Assembly: GCF_905480005.1 (NCBI RefSeq)
Contig: NZ_CAJQOO010000122.1
Location: 1-62,981 of the forward strand
Direction of reading: 5' to 3'
DNA from: an uncultured Maricaulis sp.
GTDB lineage: Bacteria > Pseudomonadota > Alphaproteobacteria > Caulobacterales > Maricaulaceae
DNA: 62,981 bases
A program made the translations under genes and the position numbers. The notes beneath the pieces were generated by a model. That model did no database searches. It saw nothing but the letters and a program-made list of their open reading frames with translations, and had not been told where the DNA came from. Positions 43,688-51,897 of the stretch are shown in pieces (the stretch's first letter is position 1; each line of letters begins with the position of its first letter).

Positions 43688-44233
43688 ATGCTGGGTATCG
43701 GCGAAAAACTTCCGGAATTTGAGATCGTCGGCGTGAAGCCGGGCTTCAACGCACACGAGGAAAATGGCGAGTCGGCCTTCGAGCCGATCAACCAGGACAG
43801 TTTTGAGGGCAAGTGGAAGGTCATCTTCTTCTACCCGAAGGATTTCACCTTCGTCTGCCCGACTGAAATCGTCGCCTTCGCCAACCTGGCTGAAGAGTTT
43901 GCCGATCGCGACGCCGTCGTGATGGGCGGTTCGTCCGACAATGAGTTCTGCAAGCTGGCCTGGCGCCGCGAGCACCCGGACCTCGACAAGCTCGGCATGT
44001 GGCAGTTCGCCGACACCACGGGCTCGCTGATCGACAGCCTGGGCATCCGCTCGGAAGAGGGCGTTGCCTATCGTGCAACCTTCGTTGTCGACCCGCACAA
44101 TGTCATCCAGCACGTCTACGTCACCAATCTGAATGTCGGCCGCAACCCGGAAGACACGCTGCGCGTCCTCGACGCCCTGCAGACGGACGAGCTGTGCCCG
44201 TGCAACCGTCCGCTCGGCGGCGACACGCTGTAA
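43688..44233 (+). CDS. ahpC: Alkyl hydroperoxide reductase C (peroxiredoxin, AhpD-linked type)
   Basis: A 181-residue 2-Cys peroxiredoxin. FTFVCPTE holds the peroxidatic Cys57, and the C-terminal LCPCNR has Cys170 and Cys172. This double resolving cysteine is the mycobacterial AhpC arrangement, in which AhpD, not AhpF, reduces the enzyme; ahpD indeed follows. It detoxifies H2O2, organic peroxides and possibly peroxynitrite in the cytoplasm. GGAGAG precedes the ATG. Regulation by the divergent oxyR is supported by the site above. Confidence 0.96.
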   Translation: MLGIGEKLPEFEIVGVKPGFNAHEENGESAFEPINQDSFEGKWKVIFFYPKDFTFVCPTEIVAFANLAEEFADRDAVVMGGSSDNEFCKLAWRREHPDLDKLGMWQFADTTGSLIDSLGIRSEEGVAYRATFVVDPHNVIQHVYVTNLNVGRNPEDTLRVLDALQTDELCPCNRPLGGDTL

Positions 44234-44277
44234 TCCAGCAATTCTGACCGGCAGCCCGCCCTCCGCAGGTTGCCATT

Positions 44278-44343
44278 GCCCTGGAGCCACCCTCACCCGA
44301 CCGGCGCATTGCCGGCCTGGCAGGCGGCTCCAGGGCCCTTTTC
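44278..44343 (+). terminator. Intrinsic terminator/attenuator between ahpC and ahpD
   Basis: A perfect 11-bp stem, GCCCTGGAGCC (44278-44288) with GGCTCCAGGGC (44326-44336), contains an inner CCGGC/GCCGG hairpin and is followed by CCTTTTC. It should stop many transcripts after ahpC. Since no other promoter for ahpD is obvious, read-through probably sets a lower AhpD level. Confidence 0.75.
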
Positions 44344-44380
44344 TCCTACCCCGATCACAGACCGCACCAGATGGGAGCGA

Positions 44381-44905
44381 ATGATGTCGCTTGACGCCTT
44401 GAAGAATGAATTGCCGGACTACGCCAAGGACCTGAAGCTGAACCTGTCCTCTCTTGGCCGTGAAACCGAACTCGACGCGCAGAAGAAATGGGGCACTTTC
44501 CTCGCCTCAGCCCATGCCATTGGCGAGCCGAAGACCCTGGCCGCCATCAGCGCCGCGGCCGAAGCCGAGTTGAGCCCGGAAGCGGTCAATGCTGCCAAGG
44601 CAGCGTCGGCCATCATGGGCATGAACAATGTCTACTACCGCTTCGTTCACCTGGCGAAGAACAAGGAATACAGCACGCTGCCAGCCAAGCTGCGCATGAA
44701 CATCCTGGCCAATCCGGGTGTCGACAAGGCCGACTTTGAACTGTGGTCACTGGCCGTCTCCGCCATCAATGGCTGCGGCTTGTGCATCGACAGCCACGAA
44801 GCCGAATTGCGCAAACATGGCATGACCACGAGCCAGATCCAGGCTGCGGTCCGGATTGCTTCGACGGTGAATGCGGTCGCTGCGGTGGTCGCTGCCGAAA
44901 GCTGA
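44381..44905 (+). CDS. ahpD: Alkyl hydroperoxidase AhpD
   Basis: A 174-residue all-helical carboxymuconolactone-decarboxylase-fold protein. The active site [11 protein letters not shown] carries Cys132, Cys135 and His139, with Glu120 upstream in the proton relay. AhpD shuttles electrons from a lipoyl/dihydrolipoamide system to AhpC. GGGAGCG lies 4-10 bp before the ATG at 44381; a second ATG follows directly. It is downstream of ahpC beyond an apparent attenuator. Confidence 0.95.
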   Translation: MMSLDALKNELPDYAKDLKLNLSSLGRETELDAQKKWGTFLASAHAIGEPKTLAAISAAAEAELSPEAVNAAKAASAIMGMNNVYYRFVHLAKNKEYSTLPAKLRMNILANPGVDKADFELWSLAVSAINGCGLCIDSHEAELRKHGMTTSQIQAAVRIASTVNAVAAVVAAES

Positions 44906-44928
44906 GTAAGGGTCTTTTTTTGCAGTGC

Positions 44929-44954
44929 GGGAGCGTGTTTGAAAACGCGCTCCC
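44929..44954 (+). terminator. Hairpin after ahpD
   Basis: A 12-bp stem with one G-T pair (44929-44940 with 44943-44954) and a very small loop. The T-run lies before the stem rather than after it, so it is not a canonical intrinsic terminator. It may mark the 3' end of the ahpCD message by another route. Confidence 0.4.
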
Positions 44955-44999
44955 AAAGCGCTGAAAAGGGGATTTAAAAGCGAGTTTTACACAGCCCGG

Positions 45000-45028
45000 T
45001 TGCATCCGAAAAAATAAGTCCGTATAAT
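45000..45028 (+). promoter_or_regulatory. Sigma70-type promoter, probably giving a leaderless mRNA
   Basis: TTGCAT (45000-45005), exactly 17 bp, then a perfect TATAAT (45023-45028). Transcription should begin about 7 bp later, at 45034-45036, which coincides with the ATG at 45035. No Shine-Dalgarno sequence is present. Confidence 0.75.
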
Positions 45029-45034
45029 GATTGA

Positions 45035-45337
45035 ATGTCGCTTATAGATCATTCATTCGATCCGCTGCCGAGGCGGACGACTCGCAAGGACCATGACGTC
45101 CGCGGCGGCCGCATATGGTTCTCCCGCGAGACGATCAACAAGGCTCGCAGCTATGACGATGTGTCCTGGCTGCGGGTTTCCCGCACCGCCCAGATCGGCG
45201 CCGCCCTTGTGGCCGCCGGCCTTCTGATTGGCGCTGGCGGCACCAGCTCCCTGCTGATTCTGTCCGGCGTGGCGGCTATCGCGATCAATATGCCGGCCCT
45301 GATCCTCAAGGCTGCCTACGCCTCCAAGGCGGGCTGA
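45035..45337 (+). CDS. Small membrane protein of unknown function (leaderless start)
   Basis: A 100-residue protein. The first 50 residues are hydrophilic and basic (PRRTTRKDHD), followed by two hydrophobic segments (about 52-70 and 73-95). No family recognised. The consensus promoter immediately upstream puts the transcript start at the ATG itself, which explains the lack of a ribosome-binding site. It stands alone between ahpD and the symporter. Confidence 0.75.
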   Translation: MSLIDHSFDPLPRRTTRKDHDVRGGRIWFSRETINKARSYDDVSWLRVSRTAQIGAALVAAGLLIGAGGTSSLLILSGVAAIAINMPALILKAAYASKAG

Positions 45338-45436
45338 ACCCCACCTCTCCCCAAAGATTGACCCCGACCGCGCACCCACTAGTGTGCGAACGCATCATCG
45401 TGCCTGCACGGCGCGTCTGGATCGGGGAGAGACTTC

Positions 45437-46711
45437 ATGGGCTGGTGGTTCAAGATCAAGCTGTGGCAGCGCGTACTGGCCGCTCTGGTGCTGGGGGTTG
45501 TGTTCGGTCTGGTGACATCCAATTTGATGGGGCAGGACGCAGCGACAAGCTGGCTCGACAGCTATATTCGCCCCGTCGGCCTGCTATTCATCAACTTGAT
45601 CCGAATGTTGATCGTACCGCTGATTTTCACCACGCTGGTGGCCGGTGTGATTGCGATGGGCAAGCCCTCCAAACTGGGCTCGCTGGGTCTCAAGACAATC
45701 GCCCTATATCTGGTAACCACATTCTTCGCCAATGTGATTGGCCTCACCTTCGGCGCGCTCTTCCGCCCCGGCGCCGGCGTCAATCTTGAAGGTGTCGAGG
45801 CCGTGCCAGTCAGCACCGACCCGCCCTCCATTACCGAGCGGCTTCTCGAGATCGTTCCGACAAATCCGATCGCGGCTCTCGCGGATGGCGATGTGCTGGC
45901 GATCATCTTCTTCTCACTCTTCCTGGGCATCGCCATTCTTTCAACAGGCGCCGCCGGCAAGCCGTTGGGCGACCTGTTCAACTCGGCCTCCGAAGTCGTG
46001 CTGAAGATCACCCACTACGTGATGGAGGTCGCACCCTTCGGAGTCTTCGCGCTCGTCAGCTACACCGCTGCCAGTCAGGGGCTGGAGGCGCTTCAAGCCA
46101 TCCTGACCCTGATTGTGGCGGTCTATCTGGGCCTGATCGCGCATGCGATCATCACCTACGGCATACTGGTCCGCTTCGTGCTGAACCTGCCGCTGGTCCG
46201 TTTCTTCCGCGGCATGACCGACCCCATCGCGGTGGCCTATTCCACGGCGTCTTCCTCGGCGACCCTGCCGGTCACCATCGCCGCGGCCTCCGACAACCTC
46301 GGCGTCAAGAAATCCGTTGCCGGTTCGGTTCTGCCGCTCGGGGCCACCATCAATATGGATGGAACGGCGCTCTATCTCGGCATTCTCGCGCTCTTCACGG
46401 CCCAAGCCTTTGGCTACGACCTCACCTTCATGAATTACGTCATGATCGCCTTCACGGCCGCGATTGTGTCAATCGGCGCCGCCGGCATCCCGTCGGCATC
46501 GCTCTTCCTGTTGGCGATCGTGCTTGAGACCTTCGGTGTCACCCCGGAACACACCGCGATCATTGTCGGGTTCATCCTGCCGGTTGACCGGATCATGGAC
46601 ATGGCGCGTACGGCCGTGAACGTGACCGGCGATGCCGCTGTCGCGACGGCGGTCGCCAAATGGGAAGGCGAGCTGGACGAGGAACGCTTCCGCGACCCGG
46701 CCGTCATCTAG
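45437..46711 (+). CDS. Dicarboxylate/amino acid:cation symporter (DctA/GltP family)
   Basis: A 424-residue sodium or proton-coupled symporter for C4-dicarboxylates or glutamate/aspartate. The re-entrant-loop motif SSSATLP, the transport-core motif GATINMDGTALY and the C-terminal DRIMDMARTAVNVTGD are intact. Substrate choice between aspartate/glutamate and succinate cannot be made from motifs alone. GGGGAGAG lies upstream of the ATG. A large hairpin follows the gene. Confidence 0.93.
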   Translation: MGWWFKIKLWQRVLAALVLGVVFGLVTSNLMGQDAATSWLDSYIRPVGLLFINLIRMLIVPLIFTTLVAGVIAMGKPSKLGSLGLKTIALYLVTTFFANVIGLTFGALFRPGAGVNLEGVEAVPVSTDPPSITERLLEIVPTNPIAALADGDVLAIIFFSLFLGIAILSTGAAGKPLGDLFNSASEVVLKITHYVMEVAPFGVFALVSYTAASQGLEALQAILTLIVAVYLGLIAHAIITYGILVRFVLNLPLVRFFRGMTDPIAVAYSTASSSATLPVTIAAASDNLGVKKSVAGSVLPLGATINMDGTALYLGILALFTAQAFGYDLTFMNYVMIAFTAAIVSIGAAGIPSASLFLLAIVLETFGVTPEHTAIIVGFILPVDRIMDMARTAVNVTGDAAVATAVAKWEGELDEERFRDPAVI

Positions 46712-46738
46712 CGACTGCCATTCGCTTTGAACCCGATC

Positions 46739-46787
46739 AAACCGTCCCTCCACCTGTCTCAATAGAGGCACGGTGGAGGGACGGTTT
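46739..46787 (+). promoter_or_regulatory. Long hairpin covering the ribosome-binding site of the glycosyltransferase
   Basis: A perfect 15-bp stem: 46739-46753 pairs with 46773-46787, around a 19-nt loop. The right arm contains GGAGGG, the Shine-Dalgarno of the ATG at 46791. On a read-through transcript the site would be hidden. The TTT at the end could also make this the symporter's terminator. Confidence 0.7.
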
Positions 46788-46790
46788 GTC

Positions 46791-48074
46791 ATGAAGATTG
46801 CCATCCACGCATTCGGTACGCGCGGCGATGTTCAGCCCTATCTCGCCCTGGGGCTCGAACTCCAATCCCGCGGCCATGCGGTGACCCTGTCAGCGCCGCG
46901 CGATTTCACCGCCTGGATCGACAGTTTCGGCCTTCCGGCCCGCGCCTTCGATTTCGACATGGGCGAATTCATTCGCCGGGCCGAGGCCCTGGGCGTCACC
47001 CGCAATCCGCTCAAGGCGTTTTCCAATCGCGGCGAGATGATCGAACCGATGATCGATGCCTGCCTGACCGAGGCGGTCGAGGGGACGCGGGATGCCGACA
47101 TGGTCATCGCCCACCCCAAGGCCCTGTTTTCAGCCAGCGGTGCGGAAGCGGTCGGGGCCGGCTTCATCCTCGCCGCGCCGCTCCCCATTATCAGCCCGAC
47201 CCGCGACTTTCCGATGCCCGGCGTGATGGCCAATAATCGGGCCCACTGGCTCAATGCGCTGAGCTGGGCGCCACTGGGGCTGGGCATGATGCCCTTCCGC
47301 AGAAAGCTGAATGCCTTGCGCACGTCACTCGGTCTCGCGCCGGTCGGCAACAGTCTCGACTACGGCACGTATCGCGGCGAACCCTGCCTGCGGCTGACGG
47401 CCAATTCCGCTCATATCCTGCCGCGGCCGGATGATTGGGACGATTACAGCGTGCTGACCGGGAACTGGGTCTTGCCGGACCCATCCCGATCGCTGGCGCC
47501 AGACATCGACGCCTTTCTCGAGAGCGGCGCCCCGCCCGTCTATGTCGGCTTCGGGTCCATGGTCACCGGTGATGCGACCCGGCTCGTCACCGCCGCGGTC
47601 GCCGGGCTTCGACGGGCCGGCCTGCGCGGGATTATCGCCCGCGGATGGGCCGAACTTCCGGCCACTGCCGAGCCGGACATGCTGGTGATCGACGGCGCCC
47701 CGCACAGCCTGCTTTTTCCGCGTTGCCGTCTGATTGTCCATCACGGCGGCGCCGGGACGACGGCCGCGGCCCTGACGGCCGGCAAGCCCAGCCTGATCAC
47801 CCCCTTCATGGTCGACCAACCCTGGTGGGCTGAACGATTGCGTGAGGCCCGGCTCGGACACAAGGCCCTGCGCCCTGAACGTCTGAACGCCGGACGCTTT
47901 GCCCGCGCGCTCCGGCGGCTCGAGGACGACAGGGCCGTCGCCCGAAATTGCGCGGATCTGGGCGAGCATCTCCGCCGTGAGAATGGCGTCGCCAAGGCCG
48001 CCGATCTGGTTGAGCGCGACGCAGAGCGCTGGGCCGGACTGAGCCGAGCTGGAAGCCCGCCCAAATCAGGCTAG
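46791..48074 (+). CDS. Glycosyltransferase, UGT/sterol-glucosyltransferase-like (GT1)
   Basis: A 427-residue GT-B enzyme. The N-terminal MKIAIHAFGTRGDVQPYLALG is the acceptor-domain start of the sterol/lipid 3-beta-glucosyltransferase group, and the nucleotide-sugar donor motif HHGGAGTTAAAL, followed by PFMVDQPWWAERL, is in the C-terminal half. It probably glycosylates a lipid or hydrophobic small molecule with a UDP-sugar. GGAGGG lies 11-16 bp before the ATG but is within a hairpin. It is followed 34 bp later by CYCS protein B. Confidence 0.88.
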   Translation: MKIAIHAFGTRGDVQPYLALGLELQSRGHAVTLSAPRDFTAWIDSFGLPARAFDFDMGEFIRRAEALGVTRNPLKAFSNRGEMIEPMIDACLTEAVEGTRDADMVIAHPKALFSASGAEAVGAGFILAAPLPIISPTRDFPMPGVMANNRAHWLNALSWAPLGLGMMPFRRKLNALRTSLGLAPVGNSLDYGTYRGEPCLRLTANSAHILPRPDDWDDYSVLTGNWVLPDPSRSLAPDIDAFLESGAPPVYVGFGSMVTGDATRLVTAAVAGLRRAGLRGIIARGWAELPATAEPDMLVIDGAPHSLLFPRCRLIVHHGGAGTTAAALTAGKPSLITPFMVDQPWWAERLREARLGHKALRPERLNAGRFARALRRLEDDRAVARNCADLGEHLRRENGVAKAADLVERDAERWAGLSRAGSPPKSG

Positions 48075-48108
48075 ACTGCGCATTCACACGGGTCGGGGGG
48101 GCGCCATC

Positions 48109-48729
48109 ATGAAACTGCAGCACCGCATGATCGAGCTGATCGTGGCTGTGAGTGTCGTTGTCATCTCGCTCGCATCCCTCTTCGTCGCGGTCTACCAGGG
48201 CATCGTCATGGACCGCACGATGAAGGCATCGGTGATGCCGGTCATCCAGGTCGAAAGCGGCAATATCGATGATGACCGCGAAACCTGGGTAATGACAATC
48301 AACGTCAAGAATACCGGGCTTGGCCCCGCCGAAGTCCGCTATTTCAACATGTATTGGGGCGGCGAAATCATCCATGACACCTCGGTTTTCATTGCGCGCT
48401 GCTGCCTTCCGGAAGAAATCCCGGCCGATGAACGCCTGCCCTTTGTCCATGACGCGTTCCGCAATGGTCAGTTGAATCTTGTGTTCGACAATGTCCGACG
48501 CCGCTTCCTCGCTCCCCAGGAAGACATCGACTACATCGCCTTCGACCGACCGGATGCCACAACCCAGCCGCTTGGCCACGCGCTTTGGGACTCCCTCGAC
48601 GCCGTGCGCCATGAAATGAGCTATGAAGTCTGTTACTGCTCGGTCTTCGATGATTGCTGGCTGGCGCGCTTCCCGGAGCACAGCCGCGAACCGGTTCGCC
48701 AATGCATTGATCCGGCCATTGCGGACTGA
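48109..48729 (+). CDS. Membrane-anchored 'CYCS' protein B (unknown function)
   Basis: A 206-residue protein with an N-terminal helix (about 8-32) and a probable periplasmic domain. It is a paralogue of the protein at 32851: KASVMP, NTGLGPAEV (68-76) and CYCS-x4-CW-x8-REPV-x2-C at Cys175, 177, 183, 199, without a gap relative to the other copy. It has an additional pair Cys98-Cys99. Identity outside these motifs is low, so the duplication is old. A small membrane protein follows 31 bp downstream, as at the other locus. Confidence 0.8.
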   Translation: MKLQHRMIELIVAVSVVVISLASLFVAVYQGIVMDRTMKASVMPVIQVESGNIDDDRETWVMTINVKNTGLGPAEVRYFNMYWGGEIIHDTSVFIARCCLPEEIPADERLPFVHDAFRNGQLNLVFDNVRRRFLAPQEDIDYIAFDRPDATTQPLGHALWDSLDAVRHEMSYEVCYCSVFDDCWLARFPEHSREPVRQCIDPAIAD

Positions 48730-48760
48730 TCCGGCACGTGCGGGACCACGTACCAACCGC

Positions 48761-49129
48761 ATGACCTCCTCGGAACCCCGCTTCAAATCGCTCCTCATTC
48801 GTCTGGCCGCCCTCATCGGGACGCTCGGGCTGACCGCGCTGATTGTGTGGGCCGTCCAGGCTGGCGACTTCGGAGCCGCCGGTGACTGGCTGACACATCA
48901 TCCGTGGGGCCTGGTCACGCTTGCCGATCTGTATTTCGGCTTTCTGATCGCGGCCATTTTCATCGCTGGAATCGAGCGGGACTGGCGCTGGGCCTTATTC
49001 TGGATTTTGCCCCTTCCCCTTCTGGGCAATGTCTGGGCCGGCCTTTGGCTTTGCCTCCGGGCCGGTCGTGTCTGGAACACGCTGCGCGGTCGGAATGGCC
49101 GGGACACACAACAAAACCGCCCCGAGTGA
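48761..49129 (+). CDS. Small membrane protein, DUF1475-like
   Basis: A 122-residue protein with three hydrophobic segments (about 10-32, 46-70, 74-98) and a basic C-terminus. The segment HPWGLVTLADLYFGFLIAA followed by a Trp-rich stretch and LLGNVWAGLWL resembles DUF1475, an unknown membrane family; the match is from memory of the pattern. I chose the ATG at 48761, directly after CYCS protein B. The frame is open from 48623. Confidence 0.72.
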   Translation: MTSSEPRFKSLLIRLAALIGTLGLTALIVWAVQAGDFGAAGDWLTHHPWGLVTLADLYFGFLIAAIFIAGIERDWRWALFWILPLPLLGNVWAGLWLCLRAGRVWNTLRGRNGRDTQQNRPE

Positions 49130-49485
49130 TCCAGCCGAGCCCGGGCAGCGTAACTGCCATGTCCCCCGAGCGGTGCATGGGCTGACCCTCCAAAAACCGT
49201 GCCCGCTCAAACCGCGTCGGCCCTGTCCGCCTCATGTCCCGGCGGGCAGGCCGGCGTCTCCCTGGACAGCCCCGGATCCGGATCAGACATCGCCCCTCTT
49301 GAACGGGCCAAACCGTCTCCCATATTCAGGCCACATTCATTGGATACGCCGACAAGACAGTTTGAGGCGTATTTTACTTGTTTTAACGATAAACCCGCTT
49401 CGAACGCCGCCGCTAGGACCCCGTTAAGGGAATCGGCGCTCAAATCGGTACGCGTAAAAAAGGGCAATCCCGCCCCGAGGACATC
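49130..49485. other. Intergenic region without recognised gene
   Basis: A 356-bp region. The first part is GC-rich with only poor open frames. The second part (49360-49410) is AT-rich with the only T-rich stretch for kilobases and probably holds the promoter of the 63-residue protein at 49486. I see no hairpin with a T-run. Confidence 0.4.
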
Positions 49486-49677
49486 ATGGCCAAGGCTCAA
49501 TTCGCAATCAGCACGCTCGCAAAGACAGCCCTTCTGTGGCTGACGGCAGCGCTGATCTTTGCGTCTCTGTTCGGCGCCATGCTTTCTGCGCGCCCTGATC
49601 GTCCGGGTCTGACCTTCTCCAGCTCCGAACCGGTCATGGTCTCCGGCGAAGCCGACACGGTTGCCGAGACCCGCTGA
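49486..49677 (+). CDS. Tiny single-pass membrane protein of unknown function
   Basis: A 63-residue protein with a basic N-terminus, one helix (about 12-35) and a Ser/Glu-rich tail. CGAGGAC lies 4-10 bp before the ATG, and the AT-rich upstream region looks like a promoter. Codon use is like that of neighbours. No family recognised. It could equally be read as an uncleaved signal sequence with a short periplasmic tail. Confidence 0.62.
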   Translation: MAKAQFAISTLAKTALLWLTAALIFASLFGAMLSARPDRPGLTFSSSEPVMVSGEADTVAETR

Positions 49678-49703
49678 GCCTCGCCCCGCATCGTGCGTGC
49701 GGC

Positions 49704-49732
49704 TTGACTCTTTTCCACACGCCACGTACTAG
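49704..49732 (+). promoter_or_regulatory. Likely ffh promoter
   Basis: TTGACT (49704-49709), 17-bp spacer, TACTAG (49727-49732). It lies 148-177 bp upstream of the ffh ATG, predicting a leader of about 140 nt. That leader could close on itself, since GCCCCGCT (49732-49739) is complementary to AGCGGGGC (49834-49841). Confidence 0.5.
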
Positions 49733-49880
49733 CCCCGCTTCATCTTGCAAGCATCACGCTTGTCTTACCGGCACATCCGCACCAACTGGTCGGGGGAGGT
49801 CGGCGAGAACCCTGCTCGGCGAAGGTTTCGCTCAGCGGGGCCGCTTTGCTTTGTGATGATGGCGACGGATTGAGGTTTTG

Positions 49881-51443
49881 ATGTTCGACACACTGACAGA
49901 ACGACTTGGCGGCGTTTTCGACAAGCTCACCGGGCGCGGTGTGCTGTCGGAGAAGGATGTCGATGCGGCGTTGCGCGAAATTCGCGTCGCCCTGCTCGAA
50001 GCCGATGTCGCTCTGGACGTGGTGAAGGCCGCGACCAAGCAGATCCGCGAACGCGCTGTCGGAGAAGATGTGATCCGCGCCGTCTCGCCGGGTCAGCAAG
50101 TCATCAAGATCGTCCATGACGCCCTCGTCGACCTGCTCGGCGGCGAAGGCGAGCCGGTCGGCCTGTCCCTGGACGGCGAACCGCCGGTCGCCATTTTGAT
50201 GGCCGGCCTGCAGGGCTCCGGTAAAACCACGACCTCGGCCAAGCTCGCGAAACGCATTCAGGAAACGCAGAAGAAGAAGGTCATGCTGGCCTCGCTTGAT
50301 ACGCGTCGCCCGGCGGCCATGGAGCAGCTCCAGCAGCTGGCCGGCCAGATCGATGTCGCCTTCCTGCCCATCGTTCCGAACCAGCGCGCGGTCGATATTG
50401 CCAAGCGTGCGATGAGCGCCGGCCGCCTGCAGGGCTTTGACGTCGTCATCCTCGACACCGCCGGCCGCACCTCGATCGACGAGGACATGATGGCCGAGGC
50501 GCATGAGATTGCGCGCGTCACCAATCCGCACGAGACCCTGCTGGTCGCCGACGCCCTGACCGGTCAGGACGCTGTCGAGACCGCCCGTCGCTTCCACGAG
50601 CGCCTGCCGCTATCCGGCCTGGTACTGACGCGGATGGATGGCGATGGCCGTGGCGGCGCCGCCCTGTCCATGCGCCATGTGACCGGCCTGCCGATCAAAT
50701 TCCTTGGCGTCTCGGAAAAGCCCGACGGGCTGGATGTCTTTGACGCCAAGCGTGTCGCCGGCCGCATTCTCGGCCGCGGCGACATCATCTCGCTGGTCGA
50801 GAAGGCCGCCCAGAATGTCGACGAGGAAAAAGCCGCCCGCATGGCCAAGAAGATGGCCAAGGGCAAATTCGACCTCGACGATTTGCGCGAACAGTTCAGC
50901 CAGCTCAAGACCATGGGCGGGCTTGGCGGCATCATGGGCATGCTGCCGGGCATGAACAAGAAGATGCAGGCCCAGGCGGCCGCGGCCGGCATGGACGACA
51001 AGATGCTGACCCGCCAGGAAGCCATCATCCTGTCGATGACCAGGCAGGAACGCGCCAAGCCGGAAATTCTCAAGGCCAGCCGCAAGAAGCGCATCGCCGC
51101 CGGTTCCGGCGTTCAGGTTGCCGACGTCAACAAGCTGATCAAGATGCACCGCCAGATGGCCGACATGATGAAAAAGGCCGCCAAGGGTGGCCGCGGCGGT
51201 CTCGCCGGCATGATGGGCGGAATGGGCGGCGGCATGCCTCCGGGCATGGGCGGCCAGATGGGCGGAATGAACCCCGCCGATATGGGCCGCGCCACACAGG
51301 ACCTGCTGGGCGGCAAGGCGCCATCCGGCTCAAAGCTGCCCGGTCTGGGCAATTCAAACACCAGCAAGCCTGCGGGCCTGCCGGGATTGGGCGGCGTACC
51401 GCTCGGTCCCGACGGGCTGCCGCTGGGTCTGCCGAAGAAATGA
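49881..51443 (+). CDS. ffh: Signal recognition particle protein Ffh (SRP54)
   Basis: A 520-residue GTPase that binds signal sequences and 4.5S RNA for co-translational membrane targeting. N domain, then G domain with GLQGSGKTTTSAKLA, DTRRPAA, DTAGR and the TRMDGDGRGGAAL closing loop. The Met-rich M domain (about 300-460) is followed by a Gly/Met-rich low-complexity tail, longer than in E. coli Ffh (453 residues). Start is ATG 49881; a TTG lies directly before it. Partner ftsY is at 10641. The next gene overlaps by 4 bp. Confidence 0.97.
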   Translation: MFDTLTERLGGVFDKLTGRGVLSEKDVDAALREIRVALLEADVALDVVKAATKQIRERAVGEDVIRAVSPGQQVIKIVHDALVDLLGGEGEPVGLSLDGEPPVAILMAGLQGSGKTTTSAKLAKRIQETQKKKVMLASLDTRRPAAMEQLQQLAGQIDVAFLPIVPNQRAVDIAKRAMSAGRLQGFDVVILDTAGRTSIDEDMMAEAHEIARVTNPHETLLVADALTGQDAVETARRFHERLPLSGLVLTRMDGDGRGGAALSMRHVTGLPIKFLGVSEKPDGLDVFDAKRVAGRILGRGDIISLVEKAAQNVDEEKAARMAKKMAKGKFDLDDLREQFSQLKTMGGLGGIMGMLPGMNKKMQAQAAAAGMDDKMLTRQEAIILSMTRQERAKPEILKASRKKRIAAGSGVQVADVNKLIKMHRQMADMMKKAAKGGRGGLAGMMGGMGGGMPPGMGGQMGGMNPADMGRATQDLLGGKAPSGSKLPGLGNSNTSKPAGLPGLGGVPLGPDGLPLGLPKK

Positions 51444-51865
51444 TCCGCGCGCTCGTCATATTCCTGCTTGTGGCCAGTGGCTCGGCGTTGGCTGACGACT
51501 GGGCGGATGAGCTGCGCGCGACCACCCGGGTCGAGCCCACCTATCCCTATCTCGCTGCGGCGACGGGCATGACAGCCGTGTGCCGCGCGGCCTACGGCAT
51601 TGATGAAAATGGTCGCCCGTTTGACGTTTGCGTGGCCTGCAATACAGGCTTGGAACGGCCAACACCGCCGCGGACGCAGACCCTGGTATCGCAACAATTC
51701 GTGCAGTCGGTTGAAGTCGCCATCAGCCAATGGGCCTATTCACCCGATCTGGCTGGATACATTGGCGTACGGACCGAAATTCAATTTCTGCTCGCCGACC
51801 AAAGCCCCGACGTCCTGCCGGAACCACCCGCAATGGATGAGTGCCGCGGCCCTCAAATCACCTGA
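51440..51865 (+). CDS. Secreted protein with TonB C-terminal-like domain
   Basis: A 141-residue protein with a signal peptide (about 1-18, ending SALA). The mature part has the strand-turn pattern [27 protein letters not shown] (shortened) of TonB C-terminal domains (YPxxAxxxGxxGxVxVxFxVdxxG). It lacks a membrane anchor and Pro-rich arm, so it is not a classical TonB. Four cysteines in the mature part could be disulfides. It overlaps ffh by 4 bp (ATGA). Confidence 0.72.
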   Translation: MIRALVIFLLVASGSALADDWADELRATTRVEPTYPYLAAATGMTAVCRAAYGIDENGRPFDVCVACNTGLERPTPPRTQTLVSQQFVQSVEVAISQWAYSPDLAGYIGVRTEIQFLLADQSPDVLPEPPAMDECRGPQIT

Positions 51866-51897
51866 TCTCCCTATACGACTCTAGAAGGAATACCCCT

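Noticed and set aside
49730-49845. 4.5S SRP RNA candidate just upstream of ffh
   Set aside because: End pairing and length looked suggestive, but the universally conserved SRP domain IV (GGUCAGG...GGAAGG...AGCAGCC) is absent.
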